Below, one piece after another: positions 51,390 to 62,479 of a stretch of 64,000 bases of DNA. The notes under the pieces were generated by a model. That model did not search any database, was not told where the DNA came from, and saw nothing but the letters and a program-made list of their open reading frames with translations. Made by a program: the position numbers and the translations under genes. Source of the stretch: Phymatolithon calcareum (lineage: Eukaryota > Rhodophyta > Florideophyceae > Hapalidiales); NCBI GenBank assembly GCA_977006965.1, contig OZ345358.1, forward strand, positions 2,976,001 to 3,040,000, written 5' to 3'. The stretch's first letter is position 1. Each line of letters opens with the position of its first letter.

Positions 51390-52690
51390 GAAGTGGGCCT
51401 GTAGTTTGGTTGCATTGGCATCTGGTTCTTAATCGGGATAAGGTTCGTATCTGCCGTAGCTACGGAAAGGCTGGAGACAGTAGCTTCCTCGGCGCCCTCG
51501 ACGGCCTCAGAAACCTCGGTACAAACCTCTCGTTCTTCCTCGACTGGATCTGAACCGTCTAAAAGAACGTTGGTTATTGTCGGAACGTTTTTTTGAAAAA
51601 AACCGGATGCAGTGTCCGATCTGTGCACAAGAATAGCATTGTGTTCCTCTGCCGTTGCACATGTCTCTTCCTTCTTGACCGTGTCCAGTTTTCCGCGATG
51701 GCAAGATCATACATTCCGATCTCTCCAGCACCCACGGTCATGACCCTGAAAGAATACGGACCTACTGCTCGGTTGAAAGCATTGGTGGCTGTGATTCTCG
51801 TTTAGTGTTCTTGCGATTTCCGCTTGAACAGATTCCTTGACGTTCTCGAAGTTGTACTCAGTATAGTATGAGACCATAGCCAAAGGCGCGAAATTCTGAG
51901 ATATTGTGCGAAACGAGTTCTTCACTTTGTCCTTCTCATTCGCTGCTTCGTCCATCTTGGCCTACTCATTAAAAATTCCCGGAAACATCGTGATGTATGC
52001 AACCCAGCTCTTGGTTTCCCCGAAACGAATGAAGACCAGATTTTGGCGAAGGTTTCAGATTGCCTGGGTGCTTGATGTCGCGTAGATACTTGTTATCTCT
52101 TCCCACAGTTCTTTTTCACATTTGTAACCATTGTCTGTGACTTTTGCGAGTTTGAGTTTAAACAGTGGATCCGAAAGACAATATGACGACTGAAATAATC
52201 TTTATGAATTTGATTAACCGGTCTTCCGCATCCTTGTCGTCATCGAGTTCCTTGGAAAGACATATCAGATGTTGGATCACGCTTTGCACAGATACTGACG
52301 AAGACAATGATTCCATTGGATGAAGTATGACGTTTTTAAGAAACGGGAGCTTGATAACCTTCTAGTCTCTGTCCATTGTTGTGGAACGTCAATGCGGTTT
52401 CAACATTCCAGTGCTACCATGAGAGAATTCAGAGGTGATTAAGAAGTCTGGCTCCTCTTTCGAGGACAGCAGCAGCAAATTTTCATTATAATGTATCTGG
52501 AGATTGCAGAATTTTCTCGGGAAGTGTAACCTTGAGATTGGTAAAACGTGCAAAAGAGAAATGGACCTCGACACTCAAGACTTCCAGCAGTGTCAGCATC
52601 ATGTATGATAAGTCTGTAGCAAACTGGGTCCAGATCCACATAGGGGAGAAGAAGCAGCAGGAACCGAGTGCTCAATCCATCAAACTTACT
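51390..52690 (-). pseudogene. Retroelement Gag with zinc knuckle, decayed
   Basis: Minus-strand pieces include TQCYSCAQIGHCIRFFSKK (zinc-knuckle remnant near 51620), FRTISQNFAPLAMVSYYTEY, and upstream blocks such as HPGNLKPSPK and LDDDKDAEDRLIKFIK. Frame changes are many. It precedes the protease region at 50841-51318. Confidence 0.5.
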
Positions 52691-53072
52691 GTGGCCTAGA
52701 AGCGAGACACTTGCAGTGCAGAAGAGTGGTGCACTTGTTCACGCTATGACAGAACTGCAGAACTTTCGCCAAAACCATCGCCGTGTCCAATTTTGTACTT
52801 AAACAAGCTACTGTAAATCTTACCTCACCGCCCTCCATAGAGGTGTCTGATTCTACTGCATGCATAATTTCGCCAGTCGCTTTCGAGAGTCCATTGTAAC
52901 ATCTGGACAAGTGGATTCCACGGAGTCCTGTTCCGGACTTTCTACAGCCTCTCAAGCCTCCAATCTCCAACTTTCGGCGTCTCGTTTCCAATCCTTTCCT
53001 TCTCGCACTGTCCAATTTGCCCGCACTCTTCGTCAACAATAGTCTTCTGGTTCAATTTTGATTCGATGGAAT
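52691..53072. other. Unassigned sequence
   Basis: Short frames only; no domain recognised. Confidence 0.3.
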
Positions 53073-53127
53073 AACTTTTCTTTGACATGTTTATATTTTA
53101 AAAAAATTAACTTGTCAAAGAAAAGTT
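53073..53127. repeat. 19-base inverted repeat with AT-rich loop
   Basis: AACTTTTCTTTGACATGTT at 53073-53091 and AACTTGTCAAAGAAAAGTT at 53109-53127 pair with one mismatch around a 17-base AT-rich loop. It could be a foldback or MITE core or a terminator-like hairpin. Confidence 0.7.
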
Positions 53128-53289
53128 GCCCCATAGTCATACGTGATTGATTGATTGCTTTATTCCCCTAAGAGGCTAGCACTTTTAGAAGGCTTCATTT
53201 GATTTAACTTTCTGAGGTGACGAACAAGGCTTCTTTAGTGCTACCCACTATAGGGCGGCTCTTCTCTTATGTCTGGTACCCCGCTAAGT

Positions 53290-54368
53290 CCGTGACTCTA
53301 TAACATGTTCATGGACACATTTGCCGAGATGACCCAGAAGGCACCCCGGCATATGTCATAGTATCCCGCGATCCTGTTTGCCGACGACGTCCAACTGCAA
53401 GCGATAAACTCCGTCGGAAAGCAATGGCTCCTCGATACAGCGACACGATGGGCCAGGGAGAGCGGTATGTCGTGGAACACGAAGAAGGGAAAAAGCTAAG
53501 TCCTCATCTACCCCGGTTTATTCAAGCGAAAATTCCAGCTAGCAGGGGCCGAACTCCATGAAACCCCGCTGAAACGAATCTCAAAAGCGAAGGGAATTAT
53601 CTTGGTCTTCGAGATATTGGAATGAATGCCAACGGACTACACACAATGAAGAACATAACGATTTACAAGACCCTCGTGCAATGTCGTTGGAAGTACGCCT
53701 TGCACCTCACCCCGTGGACGAGATCCGTCCAATTTCAAATGAACCAGGGTGAAGCTTTGTTCTAGTCCGTCATACTAGGACGCTTTGCACTCCGCCTCCA
53801 AAACCGAAAGAGGTCGCTCTGCAAAATCACACCCCCGGAAATCAAGAGGACAAATCTGGGCGAACATTTTGCTGCGCGACTACTCAAGGAGAAACTTGAA
53901 ATCGAGAAAAAGCGACACTACGATGGCAAAGCGGAAGACCTTCGCTACACAGAAAGAGATATTTCCCACATTAAACATCACGATCTGTTCAGCGAGCAGA
54001 TTGACCGGGCGGAGCAAGGGAAGGTGACGCCCAAGGAATAAGGTCTTAGCGAAGCCTGTGGCCGAACAGAGGAAGGATAGAAGCGAAAAATCCCGGTGGA
54101 CAGGAAAGAGCGCGCCACCCCTGCAGTGTTGCTCAAAACGCGAAAGCACAGAATGCTGGCAGTGAAATGGTACTTCGGACGCTTCCCCTCACGAAACCCC
54201 ACTTCCTATGTGGAACACTTCGGCAAGGTCTCTTAGAAGAGCCTTGAGACCCTGCAGCGCAACATAACACGACCGCAACTCAACGGAGAGACCGAGAGCG
54301 GAAAGATGCAGGCGATGGACAATCTATTAGAATTAGAGAAAATAATGACTGAAGAAATGATAGCGTGA
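53290..54368 (+). pseudogene. LINE family A, copy 4 (plus strand)
   Basis: Plus-strand blocks: NMFMDTFAEM, ILFADDVQLQAI (catalytic DD kept), TLVQCRWKYALHLTPW, EIKRTNLGEHFAARLLKEKL, RKHRMLAVKWYFGRFPSR, TEEMIA. They match copies 1 and 2 in order, with many stops and frame changes. The 5' finger region is missing. It ends 40 bases before the copia LTR at 54408. Confidence 0.8.
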
Positions 54369-54407
54369 TGCGATATTTTTAGACAATGCGAAAGTAGCAC
54401 ATGGTAA

Positions 54408-54769
54408 TGAAGCTTGGCTTCTGGCAAGGTGTCGATGCCAAATTGCAGGCAGGATCAATTTCAAAGGATGGTTTACTGGTATCGATTGTATCGGCTTGGT
54501 CTCTACACTTTCGCTTGGATTGAAAACTGTAGCTATCTATATAGGGCTGAAGAGCGATTCTTACACAGCGTGAAATCAGCTAGAACACGTATCGGTTACG
54601 GTAACGAATCGATCTTCATTTGGAAGAGAAGGTTACTTGTTAGGGAGCATTGATATCGACGTAATCGTGGGCTGCATTGCAGAATAGCTTATTTCGGTAT
54701 TATCCAATTTTGTCTGCAGTTGCCAAGAAACGTCTCTTGGAGTCAACCTTGTATCGTGATGAAGATTTA
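54408..54769 (-). repeat. 3' LTR of the copia-type element
   Basis: 362 bases, matched by 59619-59980 in the same orientation. On the minus strand it ends AGCTTCA. Confidence 0.9.
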
Positions 54770-54823
54770 GACTCACCGGCTTTTTTTGAGTATTTTGAAA
54801 TCTTGAAAGTAAAAACTTGGACA

Positions 54824-55477
54824 TTATCCGAGAGATTGCTCGGAGCTTCGAGATTGAGAACCATTGAAGTCGATTAGGAGCTCTCCCGTAAACAGTAAAA
54901 ACTGGAGCGGGTTTTTCAGAGGACTACTGGGGTTGGTGAGTTGATCTGCAAAGTTCGTTTTTCCAGGCACCCAAATCATGCGGTTAACCTTCTGGATTTC
55001 GAACTCGTAGCGATTCACGCTTACATCGGCCCGTACGGACTTGTCAGTAGCATTCCTGCAGGTTGATAGGGTATGAAAAAGGTCCTTAGAGTCAACAGCG
55101 ATGAGTAGCTCCGTTTTGACATCGAGAAGCTCTTCATAAGCTTTCACAAGCACATTTCCTTCATCAATTGCAGATCCATCGGCAAGCGTTTCAGCAGATC
55201 CAACAGACTTGATAGGCCGTTTCGACTTCTGGGAGCACCAATGAAAGGCATGAAAAACTGATCCCGGCTGGAAATCATCGATTAGCAGTCCAGCAATAAA
55301 CCCCAGCTGTCCATAGTCCGAGGATCAGCTGGCATCGGAGAATACAAGCACAGAGAGTGTGTATCTTTTTCGTTTTCAGGTCTCTTGTACTGAGTAGTGC
55401 TTCGGAGCTTCTTCAGACTACGGAGCATGTTGATCTGAAGAACTAGATCAGAAAAATTTGGATTATTTCTCCTGTGC
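54824..55477 (-). pseudogene. Copia-type RNase H
   Basis: VLVFSDA, ELLIAVDSKDLFHTLSTCRN and VNRMIWVPGKTNFADQLTNP are the usual copia RNase H blocks. The first part lies before, the second after, an in-frame stop. The gypsy solo LTR separates this part from RT. Confidence 0.85.
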
Positions 55478-55482
55478 TGTAA

Positions 55483-55845
55483 TGTGGGGTTTGAAACGCA
55501 TAAGTTGGCACACTGGGTTTGGCCGGGTTGTTCCCTGGCGGAAAGCCGAGGGCGGCGCGAAGCGCCGACCTTTATAGAAAAAACAATGGATCAAAAGATG
55601 ACTTGGCAGTATGAGAATTGGATCAATGCTTACAGTGTAAGCACCTGTAAGCAATGTAAGCACCTGTAAGCAGTGGTTCTAGGGTTTGCCCTTGGTGATC
55701 CTTCATGGTGTAAGTACGCATCGAAACCTATGGTACTGTAATGACTGTAATGCTATCTGTAATGGCTTGCTGTAAATGCAAGCTGTAATGACAATTTGAA
55801 GGGAGCTATTTGTATAGGAGTATGATAGTGGCGTTGGACGCCACA
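55483..55845 (-). repeat. Solo gypsy LTR with TGTAA target duplication
   Basis: 363 bases matching the reverse complement of the LTR at 4509-4860, with intact ends (TGTGGGG...GCGTTGGACGCCACA). TGTAA is duplicated at 55478-55482 and 55846-55850. A run of TGTAAGCA-type repeats lies at 55630-55680. Confidence 0.95.
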
Positions 55846-56784
55846 TGTAAGTAACTTGACATGAACGAACAAAACAGGCTAGCTGAAACACCAAGCCATC
55901 CCTGTACTCCGTTTAAAGATCGGTATGCAGTCGCTTCTACAGCATTGAGGTTTGAATCAAGTTGGCGTCGGCGTATGCGATCGACAGGATAAGGTTCCAT
56001 ACCCTCATACTTCTCATCGCCATGAATGTGAATACTGTGATCGTCGTCTTGGCGTAAGGTAAGACCATAGAAGCCAATTTTACTTGGTGTATATGTAATA
56101 TTCCCAAGCGTATAGGTCTTGGAAATTTCATCCACGAATTTGCGTAGAAGCGCAATTGGTCCGGCAAGTAAAATATCATCGACGATCTTCACAGCCAGTA
56201 TCTGAAGACCCTCGTCACTGCACAAATAAAAGAGCTGAGGAACATAAATAAGCTGAACAAAACCGAGAGATTTCATGAAGTTGTCACTATGGTTCTGCCA
56301 CTTAGCATTTGAGTTCACCAACCCATACGCAGCTGTCAGAAGCAGCTATTAAAATGATCGGTTGCTGAATTCACGAGGGGGGACAACATAAACATCACGA
56401 AGCGCTGAGCCGGTTTGAAGGAACGCAGACTTGACATCAATTTTGGCACGCCGCCACTTGAAAATGCTGCAAATAGACAGCAGAATGCGAATCCCTACAG
56501 TGGGACACGTTTGAGAATCTGTTTTGAGGTTTTGTTTATCATCATCTTTATTTCCATGCGGAGCAATACGGGCACGAACGAGCTTAGATCCATCATCGAG
56601 TACTTTGACTTTGTACAGAACGAGGCTTGAAATGATGTTTGCACCATATGTGCACATTTTTTACAGTCTCCTTGAAAATCCGTTCTTCCTTTTCATATGC
56701 ATTTTGAATTACATATGATGGGAGTGCTTGGGCATGATTAAGCAATAACTCTTTGCTCTGGAAACGGTCAAAGTACTGCTGCAC
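55846..56784 (-). pseudogene. Copia-type reverse transcriptase
   Basis: Minus-strand motifs: LYKVKVLDDGSKLVRARIAP, HGNKDDDKQNLKTDSQ, KIDVKSAFLQTGSA, DVYVVPPRE, then FVQLIYVPQLFYLCSDE and ILAVKIVDDILLAG. The catalytic pair in this copy reads VDDI. A frame break lies around 56340. After GVQGWLGVSASLF the sequence meets the solo LTR. Confidence 0.9.
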
Positions 56785-56859
56785 ATCTTCTTTCTCCTTG
56801 CTGGAGAGCTCAGTTCCAGGCTGCAGTTAAATTTCGTGACTCGTTGCAGACGACTGTGG

Positions 56860-57120
56860 TGCAGATTCAGGTGCAGCCAGAATTGTCATTGGAGCTTGAA
56901 CAGGTGTCCACGTTTCATCTTGTAGCCAAAGAATTTCTATGTCGCCATCTTCGTACTCAACGCGGTGATACTGGGCGTCCGGTAGAATCTCAGCAACCGT
57001 TCTTCGATAGAAAGTCTGGTCAAGGGGCCACCAAACATCAATGTAATCACCAACAGAAGGTGTAATGGGACAGTCAGTCCCAAGTTGAGTATCACGATCA
57101 TCGTGAATAAGGGGCGGTGC
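56860..57120 (-). pseudogene. Tudor-like module in copia-type Pol
   Basis: An open minus-strand frame from about 57120 to 56826 reads, after a Pro-rich start, VGDYIDVWWPLDQTFYRRTV, then YHRVEYEDGDIEILWLQDET and W (56908-57054). The pattern 'V-W-W-P-L-D-x-x-F-Y...H-x-V-x-Y-x-D-G-D-x-E' is that of PDS5-type Tudor domains in plants, which bind modified histone tails or chromatin proteins. It lies between the integrase C terminus and the RT and ends in TAA near 56828. The strong pattern in an otherwise damaged element suggests recent constraint. Function in target choice is an inference. Confidence 0.75.
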
Positions 57121-57165
57121 CTTTGTCGTGCTAATGGATATCTCTGATATTTCCTCTTCAACAGA

Positions 57166-58365
57166 CTAATCCATCTCATTAATAGACTCTTGAATCACTG
57201 AAGCGAGATTATTTTCAGTTAAAGCAGGACGTACATCTTCAATAGCCGCAGAGATAGAACGACCGATCTTACCAGGAACTGTTTTAGTGCGGGAAGCGTG
57301 ATCATACGAAAGACCCGGTTTCAGAGATGTCCATTTTCCCCGTTTTTCATGTTGGTTCTTCATGAATACTTGCACCAAATCGCCAACATGAATTGGAATC
57401 TAGCTTACAGCCTTTGATCGCAAAATAAGAGTGAGTTTTCTCTTCACCATGAAGACTTTTTGTGCCTCGGAAATATCATCAGGTGTTTTGGATGGTGCTT
57501 CACAACGCGAAACTGGTCTTGTATATCCCTACGCCTTTCGTTCGCAGACATGACGTCGTTTACGTATAGATCATTGGAAATGCGAATATATTTTTAGAGG
57601 AGCAGCGAAACAGAAGTTTCATCAACTTCTTCACGGTCAGCCTTAAGTCTCAAGAAAATGTCACTAATTAAACGGTGTTTAGATTCAATGGCATTCTAAT
57701 TGTGGCGTCGAGGGGTCGTGCATCAATGCCATGATCATGTAGATACTTTTGAAAAACATCATTCTTGAATGCAGGATCATATACAACGGCATCAGGGGAC
57801 CAAAATGGAGTAACCAAAAGTGCCTCAAACATTGTAATTCCAGCATGCATGGATGTATCTTGCACAAAAGCTTCAGAAGAGTATCTGGAGGCGGAGTTCA
57901 TGACATGAAATACCTTGAACCGGTCGATAAAAAAAATGATCAACACAGACACCTTGGTTAAATTCCCTGGACATGGAACTGAGAGAAACTTGGCGACTTG
58001 GCTGCGGAAGCGAAGTAGTCTTGCAGCTTGAACATAACTCAGGAACTTCTGAAAGATACTTCTGCATATCTGAATCCCAAATAGATTTTCGTTGCAATAG
58101 TATTTTCATATCAGTGAACGAGGAATGTCAACAAATGTGACGATGAACCCTTGTTAATAATTGCCTTGATCTCCGGCCAGGTGTATCTGGGACCGGAGTT
58201 ATCAATTTGACCTGTAGCACAAAACAGTGCACAGCTCACTCTTTGGACCATCTGGGGTCTCACATCGAAAAAACGTTCATGCGGCAAGAAACTGTGCATG
58301 TCTTGATCGACAACAGTAATCGTATCAGCGGAAGTCTCGCCCTGTTTGTCCGGCAACCTTAACAC
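57166..58365 (-). pseudogene. Copia-type integrase
   Basis: FFIDRFKVFHVMNSASRYSS carries the first catalytic Asp. VVYDPAFKNDVFQKYLHDHG holds the second, and the Glu region lies near 57640. The zinc-binding N terminus is around 58111-58250 (HSFLPHERFFDVRPQMVQRV). The C-terminal part ends VFMKNQHEKRGKWTSLKPGL and EDVRPALTENNLASVIQESI. Stops and frame changes are present throughout. Confidence 0.75.
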
Positions 58366-58857
58366 TTATTTTTCAACGTGCAGGATATCACAGTTCTTGG
58401 TAACATTTCTTCCGATGACCCATTGCGATGAGCCTGAGATAAGCAAATGTCGGATTCGAATGAGATTTCCTTGATCAGATTTGGCAGTCAAAAGGACAGA
58501 TCCCAAAATTGGGCGTATGGGGCTTGAGTGTTCACCAGCTTCATATTGCCAAAACGGGCAATCAGCGATAGATTCGGGCAAAGGGTCATATTCTCCTGAC
58601 TATGAGGGCAAGACGTGTGGTTGTAACAAAATGAACTCATCATTGCCAATTCCGCTGAAAGGAGCACCATCATCAAGAAGTGTCCCGATGGAGTCCGAAG
58701 GCAGAGTATCAGAGAAGGGCAAATTTGCCGTATGAAACGTCACAGACTTTTTCAAAGCAGATTTCAGTGGAGCTCGCGGAGTATCATTTTGACAATTCGG
58801 GGTGTAGCTCCCATCAGAATTATGATCGGATTCCCAATGTCCTTTTTCATGACACAT
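58366..58857 (-). pseudogene. Copia-type zinc knuckle and protease
   Basis: CHEKGHWESDH is the second half of a zinc knuckle. GTLLDDGAPFSGIGNDEFIL is an aspartic protease site (DDGA). ISGSSQWVIGRNVTKNCDIL matches the C-terminal part of such proteases ('WxIGRNVT'). Confidence 0.7.
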
Positions 58858-58859
58858 GC

Positions 58860-59602
58860 TTTTCGATTTTAGATCGGCAAGCTGTTCAGGAGTCAGTCTG
58901 TTTTTCCTCCGAGGTTTTGATGGGGTCTCGTTGAGGAGGTGTTAGCGGTATTAGAATGCAACGGTCTCACATCTTCGGATGATGATGCTCGGGGCATGTC
59001 GCATTGTCGAAGGACCGATCCATACTATACAGACTTCAAAAATCGGAGGTAGTAGCATCTTCTCCAAAGGTGTGATCACGAGGAGCAGCAGTGGCTAGGA
59101 CAGAGATGCGCTGTCCGCTGTCAGCATTTGAGTTAGCAAAAAGCATGAACGCCTCAAGCGACTCAGGTAGCTTAGATGAGTCGCCGTGAGCATTAAACTT
59201 AGCGATTTGGGCCTCGAACCGTGCCTCAAAGTTCTTGAAGGACTCATTATGACCTCTTTTTGCATTCATAACCTCCAATAATCTTGATAAACATCACTTA
59301 CGGCAGCCAAAGGGGCACGTTTGTACACGGATTGTACAATTTCTTTGACCCCATCGGCGGACTGAATCTTAGTTTTTGGTATCTTTCCACAAACATCAAG
59401 CGCTCGACCATATAACTCGGACTGTAGCATGATTTCTTGCAGGTCGGCCGGTATCCTGCTTGGATTATTTGCAGGAACGCGATCATGGAAGGATTTCCAC
59501 AGAGAGACAGAACTGGCATATTGCGCTTAATCACATATTCCGTCCGTCCACGGAACTGAGCGAATGTCGCATGAGAATTTAGCTCTTGACGGCAGAGTTC
59601 AG
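58860..59602 (-). pseudogene. Copia-type Gag
   Basis: The start NMPVLSLCGNPSMIAF is followed, in shifting frames, by ALDVCGKIPKTKIQSADGVK and AKRGHNESFKNFEARFEAQI, LPESLEAFMLFANSN. These are capsid-like helices of the copia Gag family. The start codon probably lies just after the PBS. Confidence 0.7.
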
Positions 59603-59616
59603 CCTCGGCCCATAAC
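59603..59616 (-). other. Primer-binding site of the copia-type element
   Basis: The minus strand reads GTTATGGGCCGAGG two bases after the LTR, again like the initiator-tRNA internal site. Confidence 0.65.
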
Positions 59617-59618
59617 AA

Positions 59619-59980
59619 TGAAGCTTGGCTTCTGGCAAGGTATCGATTCCAAATTGCAGGAAGGATCAATTTCAAGGGATGGTTTACTGGTATCGATGGT
59701 ATCGGTGTGGTCTCTACACTTTTGCTTGGATCGAAAACTGTAGCTATCTATATAGGGCTGAAGAGCGATTCCTACACAGCGTGAAATCAGCTAGAACACG
59801 TATCGGTTACGGTAACGAATCGATCTTCATTTAGATGAGAAGGTTTCTTGTTAGGGAGCATTGATATCGACGTAATCGTGGGCTGCATTGCAGAATAGCT
59901 TATTTCGGTACTACCCAATTTTATCTGCAGTTGCCAAGAAACGTCTCTTGGAGTGAACCTTGTATCGTCATGAAGATTTA
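59619..59980 (-). repeat. 5' LTR of the copia-type element
   Basis: Pairs with 54408-54769 over 362 bases. The strand is set by the coding region and PBS. Confidence 0.9.
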
Positions 59981-59984
59981 CAAT

Positions 59985-60065
59985 TCGAAGCTGCTCTGGT
60001 GTCGGCGACTCTGGCGTTGAAGGCTTCGAAAATAAAAACTTGCAAATTCCCCCTTTTGTCTCGTG
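59985..60065 (+). repeat. Short dispersed repeat shared with 19365-19450
   Basis: GCTGCTCTGGTG, GGCTTCGAAAATAAAAACTT and TTCCCCCTTTT match the earlier copy. It touches the outer edge of the copia LTR. Confidence 0.5.
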
Positions 60066-60600
60066 TTTTATCCTAGCCCTTAGAATGTACTCGAAAACTC
60101 ACTATGCCGAATGCAGGTTTCGTTCCCACAAATAACTGATTTCCTTGTTTCCAAGTTTAATTAAAAGCCCCACAGACTTCCAAAGATGTGGGCAAGGCTT
60201 CCTCAGATGCTACCTTCCTTTTGCAGCTCTCGAATGCCCACCAGACGGGCGGACGGGACTAGTTAGTATCAAAGTAATCCTATTTCAGTCCTCTACCGGA
60301 TGGCTGGGGCTTAGGCTCTTCCGCTTATTTCTTTCCCGTATGCTAATCAATACAGGTCTTCTTTGTTCTTCATACGTTCGATGAGCGTCTTGCTAAAGAG
60401 TAAGAGCTCATCTAGGTCCTTTCTTGCTTCCAGTCTCTATTCTCCTTCCATGTCGTACCCTGCTAGAGTGCGTTCAAGGGTCTGCATACAGGTGCTGCGC
60501 CAATTCTATTGTTTGTGATTGCAGTCCCGGGTGAAATTTATCAATATAATTGCACAGTTTTGTTTGCAGCAATTTGCATTGCAATTTGAAGGCTTCCCAC
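60066..60600. other. 3' flank of the hAT element
   Basis: No gene. The last 60 bases carry GCAATTTGCATTGCAATTTG, a motif shared with the flank on the other side of the hAT gene. Confidence 0.4.
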
Positions 60601-60622
60601 AATATAGACATCAATACTTCAG

Positions 60623-62479
60623 TCAAGCAAGTTCACCTAGCTGCATGTAATCTTCATCTTCTTCGATAGCCCTCTCGACACGTTGTTTGACAACCATAGA
60701 CATTGCCTGCTTCACCGTTTGCTCATCCCAGTAGGAGCGGTTGACTTTCAGAAAAAGCATCGCCTCAAAGACAATAGGAGATGTTCCCTTCCTATGGTCT
60801 AGTGAGTATACTTCGCCATAGACCAAAGTCGCTCCACCTCAGCAACGGACCTCAGTGTAATTTGGTTGTTAATGTATTCCTTCGCTCCCGCGCTTCCGGT
60901 GTTCTTCTTCCGTTTCTTTAGTCTGTCGGCCATACTCATCGGTTCGTGCACATCAATCTCAGCATCTTGTTCCGTTCGTCTTTGCCATAGCCTCTTGCAC
61001 CTCTCTTTGTCAACGTCTGACTCGCTGTTCGTCTCCCCACGTTGGATTTTCACAACTCCTGACTCAATTGAAGAATCATGCACGATTTGAGAAGTCGGAG
61101 AGATATAGTAATCACCCAACTGGCATTGAAAAAATGCTGATTCCGGAATGGATTGGAGCGAATCAATTCCATCAAGTAACTCATCCAAATCTATACGTGC
61201 ATCCGATAGTGTTAGACCCCTCTTTTGCAGCTCCATGTTCACCGTGTTGATCTCGCCCAGCTGGTCACCAATCTTAGCAACTCTTTTCTTGAACGTGCTC
61301 CTTCAATCGATTACTAGGTCAGCATCTTCTGCATCCTCTATTGCAATTAACGTACTTCTGATACGATTGAACCGTTGAAGCATGACATACGTTGTAGACC
61401 ATCGGGTTGCATTGTTCATAACTGGACTGAGATTACATAAATTGCGGAGAATCGCCCGGTTTTTTAGTCTCATCCGACATTTTCTCATTACATTATGCTC
61501 AGACTCGATAGTGGTCGAAAACGTCCTGTACTTCTCAATCACACGACGTAATTTCAAGTGTAGCTTGTGGCTAGCACATCCCATGTTCAGAATATCCATC
61601 AGGTTGGCAATGAGTTTGTTAACTCTGCAACTGTCGGCTATTAGGCAAGTAGTCCATTCATGCATGTCGATTTTGTAGACATCGTGCATAATGTCTTCAA
61701 AGAATCGAACATACGCTTCGGCAGTGAACTTGGTAACCTCTGACGGAGCCGTAGTACAAGAATCATTAGTTGCTTCCGATGCTTCACGCATAGGGCTTAC
61801 GGCTATGTGTGGTGCAATTGGAACCTCTTCTTCGACCAAATCCATTCACTAGAACCTTGACCTTGCCGCAGTACGACGCAAACAAACCGACGTAGTGGAC
61901 CCCGTTATGAGTCCATACGTCATGCATTAGAGCCCCACGCTTCTGCTTCATCTCATCCGATATTTTGCGCTCAACCAGCTCGACAATCGAGAAAAGCACC
62001 TTCTTGAAAGTGTCATAGAAGAAAGCAGCGTCATGTTTGGAGAATGAAAGAACTTTGCGGTCCTCTACAAATCTAACTGTTAGAGACTTGAAAATAATGA
62101 GCCGATGATAGCTGTTCATCGCCTTTTCACGTTCCGTGAGCTTCATCACCATTGACGATTGAACTGTGAACGACGACCCGGATCTCAACTTCTCGGCAAG
62201 AACGGCTTGGTATATCTCTAGCAAATGTTCTTCGCTTCCAGGTCCAATGCAGCGCTTGAGATGATTGTACGGGCTGGAGAACCCAGTACCCTTTTCGAAG
62301 AAAAACTCACTTCCTCCAGTACACTGATCACCTTTTGAGCAGAGATAGAAGCAAAATGGCACATTCCGTCGAGTTCGGCCTACTTGACGCGAGTCTATAT
62401 CACGGGTTTGTTCTCGAATGAGCTTCATAAGCAGCTGCAAAACTTGTTTCGGCTTTGGTTTCGGTGAAGGTTGTGTCAT
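60623..62479 (-). pseudogene. hAT-superfamily transposase, nearly complete but broken
   Basis: Four minus-strand segments (62479-61784, 61845-61303, 61242-60799, 60826-60623) join in order with frame changes. The first has a BED-like zinc finger (FCFYLCSKGDQCTGG...YNHLKRC) and ALMHDVWTHNGVHYVGLFAS with the first catalytic Asp. The second has CLIADSCRVNKLIANLMDIL with the second Asp, and GCASHKLHLKL. The third has LQKRGLTLSDARIDLDELLD and the start of the hAT dimerisation domain (SVAEVERLWSMAKYT). The fourth holds SPIVFEAMLFLKVNRSYWDE. Total length is about 620 codons, normal for the family. It moves DNA by cut-and-paste with 8-base target copies; I could not place terminal repeats. Confidence 0.85.

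Larger units (their letters stand above)
54408..59980 (-). mobile_element. Copia-type LTR retrotransposon, near full length, with Tudor-like module
   Basis: LTRs at 54408-54769 and 59619-59980 frame about 5.6 kb. On the minus strand the order is PBS, gag, zinc knuckle and protease, integrase, Tudor-like module, RT, RNase H. Integrase before RT is the copia order. The LTRs differ at about 18 of 362 positions by my hand count. A gypsy solo LTR (55483-55845) has entered between RT and RNase H. No matching target duplication is seen outside the LTRs (GGTAA against CAATT), so ends may be altered or the copy may be recombinant. Confidence 0.9.
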
